A DNA stretch of 64,000 nt from Brevundimonas sp. (lineage in GTDB: Bacteria; Pseudomonadota; Alphaproteobacteria; Caulobacterales; Caulobacteraceae). The position numbers were made by a program, and so were the translations under genes. Shown piece by piece: positions 36,011 through 44,150 of this stretch (its first letter is position 1; the number at the start of each line of letters is the position of its first letter). Where the stretch lies: NCBI RefSeq assembly GCF_030656255.1, contig NZ_JAUSOE010000078.1, positions 1 to 64,000 on the forward strand, in the 5' to 3' direction. The notes beneath the pieces are model-generated. The model searched no databases. It was given only the letters and a program-made list of their open reading frames with translations, and was not told the DNA's origin.

Positions 36011-37402
36011 TTGTCCTCGCTGTCCGCCGCCCACCGCGCCGCCCTGCAGGCGGTCGTCCAGGCCGCGCCGGACGCCGCCCTGACGCAGCTGGGCGCGGCT
36101 ATGCCGTCCCTGGGCGGGGACAAGGCCGCAGAATTGGCCGTGATGATCATGCAGGAGGCCCGCGATCGCGCCCGGCGCGATCTGGCCTTCGCCCCCCTTC
36201 TGCCCCTGTTCCAGCCCCGCGCCGACGGAACCCCGGCCCTGATCTTTCCCCCGGCCGTCCTGGCGCGGGTCTGGCGCGAGGCGCGGACGGGCGAGGAGGC
36301 CTTCCTGGGCTTGCTGGACGGGGCGGGCGCGGTCGAGGGCGAATGGACCCTGGCGGCGGATCGGCTGTGCGCGCGGGCTGCGGCTGTGCTGCGCGACCGG
36401 CCGCACGACGTCTGGCCGGACGACCAGTGGCCCGGCCGCACGACCGGTCAGGCGGGAACCCCGGCCGCCAGCCCGGCGGAGCTGGCCGGCTGTTTCGATC
36501 TGGTGCCCCTGGCGCGAACCGCCGTGGCCCGCCTGCCGGTCTGGCTGGAGCGGCCTGACGACAATCAGCTGGCGGGGCTACGGCTGCTGATCCAGGACTG
36601 TCTGGCGATATCGCCCGAGGGCGGGCGGCGGATGATCGACATCCTGTTCGCCCATGTCGCCGACGCCGAGCGGATGCTGCGGATCGTCACCCGCACCAGC
36701 CGTCTGGCCGACACCGAGGCCATTCTCAGCCATTCCGAAATGGGCGTCTTCGTCGAACGCCTGCTGGCCTCGGTCCAGACACGGGTCCAGCGCATCGCCG
36801 CCTGTCTGTCGCCCCGCGAGGGGGCGGACATGACCCAGGCGGTGGAGGACGCGACCTGGTGCGCCGGGGTGCTGGCGGAAATGGACATGACCCTGATGGT
36901 CCGGCCCGACTCGCCCTGGGGCAAGACGGCGCGGATGGCGCGGGTCCAGATGGCGGGCCAGCTTTCGGGCCTGATGAAATCGACGTCTGCCGCCGTCCAC
37001 GCGGCCCTGCCGATGAAGCGCCAGGTCCTGACCGGGCGGATGACGCGCCTGTGCCCCTGGCTGGAGGCGCCGGCCAAGGGCGAACCCATCGAGGCGGCGG
37101 CGGCCCTGTTGGGGGCGGTCTCGGGCCTGCGCGGCGCGGCCAACACCTTCGGCTGCGAGGCGGACCGGATGGCGCTGAAGACCGAACTGACCGACTATCT
37201 GTCCACCTGGGCCAATGAGGCGCTGGACAGTATATCGGACGGGGATGTGGCCGATCCGGACCAGGCCCTGCGTCTGGTCGGGACGGCGGCCCGCTTCCTG
37301 ACCCTGATCGAGGCGCTGGAGGCGGCGCGGGCGGTGCGACGACGCGCCGCCGCTGCCGAGGCGGCACGGGCGACGCGAGGGGCCTCGCCCGGCGTCGTCT
37401 GA
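36011..37402 (+). CDS. Conserved-looking protein of unknown function upstream of ccmI
   Basis: About 463 residues, mainly helical, Ala/Arg-rich, no signal peptide or membrane span. Recognisable stretches include [48 protein letters not shown] and [33 protein letters not shown] start at 36011 with GGAG ahead is preferred; a frame from ATG 35897 would add about 38 unlikely residues. It ends 17 bp before ccmI, so it may be in the same transcript, but it is not a known cytochrome maturation component. I do not recognise the family. Confidence 0.7.
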   Translation: MSSLSAAHRAALQAVVQAAPDAALTQLGAAMPSLGGDKAAELAVMIMQEARDRARRDLAFAPLLPLFQPRADGTPALIFPPAVLARVWREARTGEEAFLGLLDGAGAVEGEWTLAADRLCARAAAVLRDRPHDVWPDDQWPGRTTGQAGTPAASPAELAGCFDLVPLARTAVARLPVWLERPDDNQLAGLRLLIQDCLAISPEGGRRMIDILFAHVADAERMLRIVTRTSRLADTEAILSHSEMGVFVERLLASVQTRVQRIAACLSPREGADMTQAVEDATWCAGVLAEMDMTLMVRPDSPWGKTARMARVQMAGQLSGLMKSTSAAVHAALPMKRQVLTGRMTRLCPWLEAPAKGEPIEAAAALLGAVSGLRGAANTFGCEADRMALKTELTDYLSTWANEALDSISDGDVADPDQALRLVGTAARFLTLIEALEAARAVRRRAAAAEAARATRGASPGVV

Positions 37403-37419
37403 TGCGATAGACGGCGGGG

Positions 37420-38241
37420 ATGATCGTCTTCTGGATAATGACCGGTCTGGCGGCGGCGATGGCCGGCCTGCTGGTGCTGACCGGGGCGCGACGCGGGGCC
37501 GATCCGGCCGGCGCCGACGCCGATGTCGGCGGTCGCGAACTGGACGAACTGGACCGGCTGAAGGCGCGCGGCCTGCTGGACGAGGCGGCCCACGCCGCCG
37601 CTCGGGCCGAGGCGGGGCGGCGGCTTCTGGCGGGACAGGCCGTGGCTGCAGCTGCGCCGGTCGTCGGTCGCCAGGACCGGTTCTGGGTGCTGGGCGGGAT
37701 CGCGGCGACGACGGCGGGGGCGCTGGCCCTCTATGTCCTGACCGGATCGCCGGGCCTGCCGGACCAGGCCTATGAGCGGCGGGTCGATCAATGGTCCACC
37801 CAGCTGGAAACCCTGGAGCCGGCGCAGCTGGCGGCGGTGACGGCGCGGGTGGCCCGCGACAATCCGCAGGACCGCCAGGCCCTGGCCATGCTGGGCGCGG
37901 CCCGGTTCGCGGCCGAGGACCCGCTGGGCGCCGCCTCGGCCTTTCGCCGGCTGATCGAACTGGAGCCCGACGACGCCCAGGCCTGGGCGCGACTGGGCGA
38001 AAGCCTGGTGCGGGCCAATGACGGCCGGATCGGCGGCGACGCTGAGGCCGCCTTCCGTCAGGCGGTGAACTTGGACCCGGATCAGTTGGGCGCGCGCTTC
38101 TTCCTGGGGCAGGCGGCGTTCGAGCGGGGCGATGCGGCGGCGACGCGCGCCCAGTGGACGCCCCTGATCGCCGCCCTCTACCCGGCCGACCCCCGCCGGA
38201 TCGATCTGGAACGGCGTCTGCCGGCGGATAAGGCGCAATGA
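37420..38241 (+). CDS. ccmI: Cytochrome c maturation protein CcmI (CycH)
   Basis: 273 residues. Two membrane spans (IVFWIMTGLAAAMAGLLVL and WVLGGIAATTAGALALYVLTG) flank a short cytoplasmic segment with the RELDELDRLKARGLLDEAA pattern of CcmI; the C-terminal half carries TPR repeats (QALAMLGAARFAAEDPLGAASAFRRLIELEPDD). CcmI holds apocytochrome c for haem ligation. The order I-E-F-H downstream confirms it. Confidence 0.9.
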   Translation: MIVFWIMTGLAAAMAGLLVLTGARRGADPAGADADVGGRELDELDRLKARGLLDEAAHAAARAEAGRRLLAGQAVAAAAPVVGRQDRFWVLGGIAATTAGALALYVLTGSPGLPDQAYERRVDQWSTQLETLEPAQLAAVTARVARDNPQDRQALAMLGAARFAAEDPLGAASAFRRLIELEPDDAQAWARLGESLVRANDGRIGGDAEAAFRQAVNLDPDQLGARFFLGQAAFERGDAAATRAQWTPLIAALYPADPRRIDLERRLPADKAQ

Positions 38242-38311
38242 CGCGTTGGCGGCCGGCCTCCGCCGCTATAGACCCAAGAAAAATTCCGTCTGGGAGCGGA
38301 AACGCCGAGTC

Positions 38312-38788
38312 ATGAGCTGGCTGCCGAAATCGCCGAAGGCGCGCCGTCGTCTGTGGGTCGTCGCCGCCGTGGCGCCGATCCTGGCACTGGCGGTCGGCCT
38401 GTCGCTGTGGGCCATGCAGGACAGCGTGACCTTCTTTTATTCCCCGTCCGAAGCCACCGCCGACACGGCGCCGGAGGGGCGCAACATCCGCCTGGGCGGG
38501 CTGGTCGAGACCGGCAGCGTGCAGAAATCCGGCGACGGGGTCGTGGTCTTCACCGTCACCGACAATATCGCGACGACCCAGGTTCAGTATCATGGCGACC
38601 TGCCCGACCTGTTCCGCGAAGGGCAGGGGATCGTGGCCCAGGGTTCGTTCGGGGCCGACCGCGTCTTCCACGCCAGCCAGGTCCTGGCCAAGCACGACGA
38701 AAACTATATGCCGCGCGAGGTCGCCGACCGGATCAAGGCCAAGGGCGAGTGGCGGCCGGACGCTTCGACCAAGACCGCCCCCCTATGA
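38312..38788 (+). CDS. ccmE: Periplasmic haem chaperone CcmE
   Basis: 158 residues. N-terminal membrane anchor (LWVVAAVAPILALAVGLSLWAM), beta-barrel domain with VRLGG-like NIRLGGLVETGSV, and AKHDENYMP with His128, the covalent haem-binding residue, and Tyr132. It carries haem from CcmC to CcmF. ATG at 38312 is preceded by GGAG; the stop overlaps ccmF (ATGA). Confidence 0.96.
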   Translation: MSWLPKSPKARRRLWVVAAVAPILALAVGLSLWAMQDSVTFFYSPSEATADTAPEGRNIRLGGLVETGSVQKSGDGVVVFTVTDNIATTQVQYHGDLPDLFREGQGIVAQGSFGADRVFHASQVLAKHDENYMPREVADRIKAKGEWRPDASTKTAPL

Positions 38789-40773
38789 TCGCCGAACTCG
38801 GGGCCTTCGCCCTCTCTCTGGCCCTGGCTCTGTCGATTCTGCAGACGGCCTTGTCCGCGGCGGGACGGGCGCGGCGCAGTCCGGTGCTGGCCGGTGCGGG
38901 GCAGGGTGCGGCCCTGGCGGCGGCGGCGGCTGTCGCCCTCAGTTTCGCGGCCCTGATCTACGCCTTTGTCGTGTCCGACTTCTCGGTCTCCAACGTCGCG
39001 GCCAACAGCCACACCGACAAGCCGATGCTGTACAAGATCGCCGGCGCCTGGGGCAGTCACGAAGGGTCGCTGCTGCTGTGGTGCCTGGTCCTGACGGTCT
39101 TCGGCGGCGCCCTGGCCCGCGCGCGGGGTCTGCCGTTCGGGCTTAAGGCCTCGGCCGTGGCGACGCAGGGCGCGTTGGGCTCGCTGTTCCTGGCCTTCGC
39201 CGTCTTCACCTCCAGCCCCTTCACCCGTCTGGACCCCGCCCCCTTCCAGGGGGCGTCGCTGAACCCCTTGCTGCAAGACCCGGCCCTGGCCGTGCATCCG
39301 CCGCTGCTCTACGCCGGCTATGTCGGCTTCTCCGTCTGCTTCTCCCTGGCCGTCGCCGCCCTGATCGAGGGCCGGGCGCAGACGGCCTTCTGGCCCGCCT
39401 GGGGCCGGTGGGTGCGGCCCTGGGCCCTGGCCAGCTGGGCCTTTCTGACTGTCGGCATCACCCTGGGGTCCTTCTGGGCCTATTACGAGCTGGGCTGGGG
39501 CGGCTGGTGGTTCTGGGATCCGGTCGAGAACGCCTCCTTCATGCCCTGGCTGGCGGGCGCGGCCCTGCTGCACAGCGCCGTGGTGACCGAGCGGCGCGGG
39601 GCCCTGGCGGGCTGGACCGTTTTCCTGGCCCTGCTGGCCTTCAGCTTCTCCATGCTGGGCGCCTTCCTGGTGCGCTCCGGCGTCCTGACCAGCGTCCACG
39701 CCTTCGCCGTAGACCCTCAGCGCGGCCTGATGCTGCTGGCCATTCTCGGGATCACGGCCGGCGCCGCCTTCGCCCTGTTCGCCTGGCGCGCGCCCCAGCT
39801 GAAGGGCGGCGGCCTGTTCGCTCCCGTCAGCCGCGAGGGCGCCTTGGTGCTGAACAACCTGTTCCTGACTGCGGCCGCCGCGACAGTGCTGCTGGGCACC
39901 CTCTATCCCCTGATCCTGGAGGCGGCCTCCGGCGCCACCATCTCGGTCGGCCCGCCCTATTTCGCCGCCACCTTCGTTCCGCTGATGACGGTCGCCTTCA
40001 TCATCCTGCCCGCCGGGCCGCTGCTGGCGTGGAAGCGCGGCGACCTGACCGGGGCGATGCAGAGGCTGGCCGTCGCAGCGGGCCTGGCCCTGGTTTCGGC
40101 CCTGGCCGCCTACGCCCTGTGGGAGCCGAAGAAGGCCCTCGCCGCCGCCGGGATCGGCCTGGGCGCCTGGCTGATCCTGGGCTCGTTGGCCGAGGTCGCC
40201 GAACGGGCGCGGCTGTTCCGCGCCTCGGGCGCCGAGACCTTGCGCCGGCTCAAGGGCCTGCCGCTGGGCGCCTGGGGCATGAGCCTGGCCCACCTGGGCC
40301 TGGGCGTCTTCATCCTGGGGGCGGTGGTCGAGACCGGCTTCAAGGCCGAGGCCGCGCGCGCCCTGTCCTTGGGTCAGAGCGTCTCCGCCGGCCCCTGGAC
40401 CGTGACCCTGGATCAGGTCCGCGTGGTCGAGGGGCCGAACTATCTGGCCGAACAGGGCCGGCTGACGGTGCGGCCGTCCAACGACCGGGGCCGGGCCAGC
40501 ACCGTCACGGCCGAGCGCCGCTTCTTCCCCGCCGGGGGCCAGACGACGACCGAGGTCGGTCTGGATTTCCGGGGCCTGGACGACGTCTATGTGGTGATGG
40601 GCGAGCGGGCGGGAACGCCGGATCAACCCGCCTGGGTCGTGCGCCTGTACTGGAACCCCTGGGCGCGGCTGATCTTCCTGGGGCCGATGATCATGGCCTT
40701 GGGCGGCCTGCTGTCCCTGCTGGACCGCCGCCTGCGGCTGGGCGTCGGCGCGCGGCGGAGGACGGCGGCGTGA
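38785..40773 (+). CDS. ccmF: Cytochrome c haem lyase subunit CcmF
   Basis: 662 residues with about 14-15 membrane spans. The tryptophan-rich WWD motif GWGGWWFWDPVENASFMPWL, the AVHPPLLYAGYVGF segment and FLVRSGVLTSVHAFA are diagnostic. It ligates haem from CcmE to apocytochrome c with CcmH/CcmI. Coupled by overlapping starts and stops to ccmE and ccmH. Confidence 0.97.
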   Translation: MIAELGAFALSLALALSILQTALSAAGRARRSPVLAGAGQGAALAAAAAVALSFAALIYAFVVSDFSVSNVAANSHTDKPMLYKIAGAWGSHEGSLLLWCLVLTVFGGALARARGLPFGLKASAVATQGALGSLFLAFAVFTSSPFTRLDPAPFQGASLNPLLQDPALAVHPPLLYAGYVGFSVCFSLAVAALIEGRAQTAFWPAWGRWVRPWALASWAFLTVGITLGSFWAYYELGWGGWWFWDPVENASFMPWLAGAALLHSAVVTERRGALAGWTVFLALLAFSFSMLGAFLVRSGVLTSVHAFAVDPQRGLMLLAILGITAGAAFALFAWRAPQLKGGGLFAPVSREGALVLNNLFLTAAAATVLLGTLYPLILEAASGATISVGPPYFAATFVPLMTVAFIILPAGPLLAWKRGDLTGAMQRLAVAAGLALVSALAAYALWEPKKALAAAGIGLGAWLILGSLAEVAERARLFRASGAETLRRLKGLPLGAWGMSLAHLGLGVFILGAVVETGFKAEAARALSLGQSVSAGPWTVTLDQVRVVEGPNYLAEQGRLTVRPSNDRGRASTVTAERRFFPAGGQTTTEVGLDFRGLDDVYVVMGERAGTPDQPAWVVRLYWNPWARLIFLGPMIMALGGLLSLLDRRLRLGVGARRRTAA

Positions 40774-41276
40774 GGCGGCTGTCGATCCTGCTGGCCGCGC
40801 CGGTCCTGGCGATCATGCTGACGGCGGCCGAACCCGCCGCCGCACCCGACCGGCCCCTGGCCGACCCGGCGCAGGAGGCCCGCGCCCAGGCCCTGTTCGA
40901 AGACGTGCGCTGCGTCGTCTGCCAGCACGAGGCCATCGCCGACAGTCCGGCGGGCGTCGCCGGCGACATGCGCCGCCTGATCCGCGAACAGATCGCCACA
41001 GGCGCCAGCGATCAGGCGGTGCGCGGCGATCTGGTGCGGCGGTTCGGCGACTATGTGCTGTTCACCCCGCCGATCCGGGCGGGAACCTGGCTGTTGTGGT
41101 TCGGGCCTTTCGCCCTGGTCCTGTCGGCCGCCGTCGTCCTGATGCTGCGCGCGCGCCGCCGCCCGGTCGAGGCCGCCCCCCTGTCGCCGGACGAAGAGCG
41201 CCGCCTGGACGAAGCTCTGCAAAATGAGAAGCTTCGCCGCGATCTGGACGCAACCTCGCCTCACGACGGGCGCTAG
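40770..41276 (+). CDS. ccmH: Cytochrome c maturation protein CcmH (CycL)
   Basis: 168 residues, GTG start overlapping the ccmF stop. Signal peptide (LSILLAAPVLAIMLTAAEPAAA), periplasmic domain with R-C48-V-V-C51-Q, the redox-active CxxC that reduces apocytochrome cysteines, and a C-terminal membrane span (LLWFGPFALVLSAAVVLML). No ccmG is present in the cluster; in rhizobial cycHJKL clusters ccmG also lies elsewhere, so this is expected. Confidence 0.95.
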   Translation: MRRLSILLAAPVLAIMLTAAEPAAAPDRPLADPAQEARAQALFEDVRCVVCQHEAIADSPAGVAGDMRRLIREQIATGASDQAVRGDLVRRFGDYVLFTPPIRAGTWLLWFGPFALVLSAAVVLMLRARRRPVEAAPLSPDEERRLDEALQNEKLRRDLDATSPHDGR

Positions 41277-41382
41277 TCGGGATCATCCATCGAACGCTGG
41301 AATTGGCGTCTCGCCGGATCCATCTATATCAAACGCGAACGCGGGGCCCGCTCGGCCCTGACAGAGGATCGCAAGGACCACG

Positions 41383-42921
41383 ATGCTGAAGCGCAAAGAG
41401 TTCATTCTCGGGGCCGCGGCCGGCCTGACCCTGGCGGCGGCGGCGACCGCCGGCGGCGTCATCAACTGGCCCGGCGCCCACGCCGACCCCCAGGCGGTGA
41501 ACCGGATCACCCCTGTCCCGGCCAATGGAAACAGCTTCTCGCCCCCGCCCGGCGCGCCCAACAGCTTCGCCAACATCTTCGAACAGGTGGCCCCGGCCGT
41601 CGTTCAGATCGACGTGACGGTCAAGGTCGAACAGCCCCAGGGCGGCGCCTTCCAGATCCCCGGCCTGCCGTTCCAGTTCGTCCCGCCGCAAGGTCGCGGC
41701 GGTCAGGGCGAGGACGACGAACCCCAGACGACCCAGGGCGCCGGTTCGGGCTTCTTCATCTCCCAGGACGGCTTCATCGTCACCAACAACCACGTCGTCG
41801 CCGACGCCACCGAGATCAAGGTCAAGATGTCGGACGGCCGCGAGCTTCCGGCCCGCCTGATCGGCCGCGATCCGGGCACGGACCTGGCCGTGATCAAGGT
41901 CGAGGGAAGCGACTTCAAATACGTCAGCTTCGAAGAGACGGCCCAGCCCCGCGTCGGCGACTGGGTCATCGCGGTCGGCAACCCCTTCGGCCTGGGCGGC
42001 ACGGCGACCGCCGGCATCGTCTCGGCCAAGGCCCGCGACATCGATCCGTCCGGCTATAACGACTACATCCAGATCGACGCCGCCATCAACCGGGGCAACT
42101 CGGGCGGCCCGACCTTCGACATCTATGGGCGCGTCATCGGCGTGAACTCGGCCATCTATTCGCCCACCGGAGCCTCAGTCGGCATCGGCTTCGCCATTCC
42201 AGCCGAAGTCGCCAAGACCGTCACGTCCCGCTTGATGCAGGGACAGACCATCGAGCGCGGCTATGTCGGCGTTAGCATTCAAAATATCCCTGACGGCGGC
42301 GTTGGCGCGCTTGGTCTGCCGGCGGGTACGAAGGGCGCTTATGTCGGTGAAGTCACGCCCGATGGTCCGGCGCAGAAGGCCGGCGTTCAGGTCGGTGACG
42401 TCGTCATCCAGGTAAACGGCCGCGATATCGATGGATCGACCGAATTGCGCCGACTCGTCGCCGCAACCGAAGCTGGGCAGAATGTGCGTTTCACCATCCT
42501 TCGCGACGGGCGGCGCCAGGAGCTCAACATTCGTGCTGCGAAACGCCCGCCGGAAGACGAGCTTGAATCCGCTTCGGGTGGCGAAAACGGGCCGTCCGTT
42601 CCGGGGGCTACGTCCGGTGCGACGGTTGAGGGAATGAAGGTCTCGCCGCTGAGCGCCGCCGTCCGCCAACGTCTCGGCCTTTCCGACGATGTTCAGGGCG
42701 TGGTTGTGACCGAAACCGTGCCCGGCTCGAAGGCCGCGCAACTCGGTATTCCGGCCGGCTCTATTATTCAGCGCGCGAACAACCAGGTGGTCGCCACCCC
42801 CGCCGATCTGGAACGCGCCATTGCAGCCGCTCGCGCCGCGGGACGTCCTGGTGTTCTTCTCATGGTTCGGAGCCAGCGAGGCGGCGCGATCTCGGTAGTG
42901 CTGGAACTTTCGCGCGAATGA
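41383..42921 (+). CDS. DegP/HtrA-type periplasmic serine protease
   Basis: 512 residues. Signal/anchor sequence (EFILGAAAGLTLAAAATAGGV), trypsin-like domain with His137 (TNNHVVAD), Asp167 (GTDLAVIKV) and Ser240 (RGNSGGP), then two PDZ domains (residues ~300-390 and ~430-505). It degrades or holds misfolded envelope proteins. The codon usage changes sharply from about base 42260: before it nearly all wobble bases are G or C and Leu is CTG; after it GTT, GGT, CTT, ATT and GAA are frequent. The PDZ part thus looks replaced from another source. A strong terminator follows. Response regulator and kinase genes lie downstream. Confidence 0.93.
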   Translation: MLKRKEFILGAAAGLTLAAAATAGGVINWPGAHADPQAVNRITPVPANGNSFSPPPGAPNSFANIFEQVAPAVVQIDVTVKVEQPQGGAFQIPGLPFQFVPPQGRGGQGEDDEPQTTQGAGSGFFISQDGFIVTNNHVVADATEIKVKMSDGRELPARLIGRDPGTDLAVIKVEGSDFKYVSFEETAQPRVGDWVIAVGNPFGLGGTATAGIVSAKARDIDPSGYNDYIQIDAAINRGNSGGPTFDIYGRVIGVNSAIYSPTGASVGIGFAIPAEVAKTVTSRLMQGQTIERGYVGVSIQNIPDGGVGALGLPAGTKGAYVGEVTPDGPAQKAGVQVGDVVIQVNGRDIDGSTELRRLVAATEAGQNVRFTILRDGRRQELNIRAAKRPPEDELESASGGENGPSVPGATSGATVEGMKVSPLSAAVRQRLGLSDDVQGVVVTETVPGSKAAQLGIPAGSIIQRANNQVVATPADLERAIAAARAAGRPGVLLMVRSQRGGAISVVLELSRE

Positions 42922-42951
42922 TCGGCAATCTGACTAAGCCGTAACTCACTG

Positions 42952-42987
42952 AATCGCCGCCGATGCGTTACCATCGGCGGCGATTTT
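42952..42987 (+). terminator. Rho-independent terminator after the DegP-like gene
   Basis: AATCGCCGCCGATG, loop CGTTAC, CATCGGCGGCGATT: fourteen perfect pairs running into TTTT. It ends about 20 bp before the start of the response regulator, so that gene must have its promoter within or overlapping this stretch or receive read-through. Confidence 0.85.
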
Positions 42988-43006
42988 GATTCCGGGAGGG
43001 GTTTCG

Positions 43007-43678
43007 ATGCGGATTTTGGTGGTCGAAGACGACGCAGAGGCGGCGACCGCCATGGTGCGGGGCCTGTCCGAAGCCGGACATGACGTCACCCATGCCGTGG
43101 ACGGGGCCTTCGGCCTGCTGGAAACCCAGAAGGGCGGCTATGACGTCTATGTGGTCGACCGGATGATGCCCCGCCTGGACGGCGTCGGCATGGTCGAGAC
43201 CGTCCGCAAGGGCGGCGACCAGACCCCGGTCCTGTTCCTGTCGGCCCTGGGCGAGGTCGAGGACCGGGTCACGGGCCTGAAGGCCGGCGCCGACGACTAT
43301 CTGGTCAAGCCCTACGCCTTCGCCGAACTGATCGCCCGCGTCGAGGCCCTGTCGCGCCGTCGCGAGACCGGCGGCGTCCAGACCGTGCTGAAGGTCGGCG
43401 ACCTGGAAATGAACCTGATCGCCCGCACCGTCCATCGCGGAACGACTGAGATCGATCTCCAGCCGCGCGAATTCCAGCTGCTGGAGTTCCTGATGCGCCA
43501 CGCCGGCCAGTCGGTGACCCGCACCATGTTGCTTGAGAAGGTGTGGGAATATCATTTCGACCCCCAGACCAACGTCATCGACGTCCATATCAGCCGCCTG
43601 CGCTCCAAGATCGACAAGGGCTTCGACCGGGCGATGCTGCAGACGGTGCGCGGCGCGGGTTATCGGTTGGAGGCGTAG
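43007..43678 (+). CDS. OmpR-family response regulator
   Basis: 223 residues: receiver domain with EDDAEAATAM and VYVVDRMMPRLDG (Asp51), then winged-helix DNA-binding domain with QPREFQLLEFLMRHAGQSVTRTMLLEKVW and DVHISRLRSKID. ATG at 43007 follows GGGAGGGG. Its kinase partner is the gene at 44151, now separated by a DUF559 nuclease element of about 460 bp. The signal is unknown; location next to a DegP-like protease hints at envelope stress. Confidence 0.93.
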   Translation: MRILVVEDDAEAATAMVRGLSEAGHDVTHAVDGAFGLLETQKGGYDVYVVDRMMPRLDGVGMVETVRKGGDQTPVLFLSALGEVEDRVTGLKAGADDYLVKPYAFAELIARVEALSRRRETGGVQTVLKVGDLEMNLIARTVHRGTTEIDLQPREFQLLEFLMRHAGQSVTRTMLLEKVWEYHFDPQTNVIDVHISRLRSKIDKGFDRAMLQTVRGAGYRLEA

Positions 43679-43683
43679 CCATA

Positions 43684-43737
43684 ATTCTCCCTCCCCCTCG
43701 GGGGAGGGGGGACGCGTAGCGTCCGGGTGGGGAGGGC
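43684..43737. repeat. Type B two-palindrome repeat, left arm
   Basis: Palindrome CCTCCCCC-TC-GGGGGAGG, then GACGC-GTA-GCGTC (43711-43723), then CGGGTGGGGAGGG. It begins directly after the response-regulator gene. Confidence 0.75.
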
Positions 43738-43745
43738 AGGGCGAC

Positions 43746-44147
43746 ATGGCGATCATTGCTCGGGCGCGCGCCATGCGGAAAGCGCTCACCCCGGCGGAAG
43801 CCCGTCTGTGGGTCGCCCTTCGCGCTCTCCGATCTGACGGTCTGCATTTTCGTCGACAGGCGCCCCTGCGGGGCTACTACCTTGATTTCTTTTGTTGGGC
43901 CCGAGGGGTGATCGTGGAAGTGGACGGCGGGTCTCATCTCGACGAAGACCGCGCCCGGCAAGATCGCGTGCGTGACGCGGTCTTTGCCCGAGAGGGGCTG
44001 ATAACCTTGCGCTATGACAATCTCAGGGTCCGGGATCAGTTGGCCCAGGTCATCGAAGATGTGCGCGCGCATTGCCTGGCCCGCCCCACCCGGTCGCCGC
44101 AGCGCGGCGACCCCCCTCCCCCGCAGGGGGAGGGAGAGTTCTCTTAA
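43746..44147 (+). CDS. DUF559 endonuclease-like protein
   Basis: 133 residues. ARAMRKALTPAEARLWVALRALRSDGLHFRRQAPLRGYYLDFFCWARGVIVEVDGGSH is the DUF559 (very-short-patch-repair-like, PD-(D/E)xK-type) core: D in YYLDFF, E-x-D in VEVDGG. Then RQDRVRDAVFAREGLITLRYDN. The last ~20 residues (RPTRSPQRGDPPPPQGEGEFS) are encoded by the right repeat arm, so the gene lacks a native C-terminus or ends by reading through the repeat. It starts at ATG 43746 just after the left arm. Substrate unknown; association with the repeat suggests it may act on it. Confidence 0.82.
   Translation: MAIIARARAMRKALTPAEARLWVALRALRSDGLHFRRQAPLRGYYLDFFCWARGVIVEVDGGSHLDEDRARQDRVRDAVFAREGLITLRYDNLRVRDQLAQVIEDVRAHCLARPTRSPQRGDPPPPQGEGEFS
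44083..44140. repeat. Type B two-palindrome repeat, right arm
   Basis: Inverted partner of the left arm: CCCCACCCG, stem GTCGCCGC/GCGGCGAC (44093-44111) and CCCTCCCCC-GCA-GGGGGAGGG, ending GGGAGAGTT. The final GGGAGAG is 12 bases ahead of the kinase ATG and may serve as its ribosome-binding sequence. Confidence 0.75.
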
Positions 44148-44150
44148 CCC

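Larger units (their letters stand above)
43684..44140 (+). mobile_element. Candidate nuclease-bearing palindromic element (DUF559 gene between inverted repeats)
   Basis: Left arm 43684-43737 and right arm 44083-44140 are inverted versions of one repeat built of two palindromes and the end GGGTGGGG. In the left arm the second palindrome is GACGC-GTA-GCGTC; in the right arm the matching place is GTCGCCGC-AGC-GCGGCGAC, different in sequence but still a perfect stem. Between the arms is only a DUF559 gene, whose last codons run into the right arm. The unit lies six bases past the response-regulator stop and 10 bp before the kinase start. Repeat family unrelated in sequence to the GIY-YIG one. Mobility is inferred. 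Confidence 0.6.

Noticed and set aside
36004-36558. Arg/Gly-rich frame overlapping the unknown gene before ccmI
   Set aside because: Composition GRGGRGR is a frame-shifted shadow of the longer, better-composed gene in another frame.
38312-41276. Loss of ccmG from the cytochrome maturation cluster
   Set aside because: Rhizobial and related clusters also have only ccmI-E-F-H here, with ccmG elsewhere; not an anomaly.
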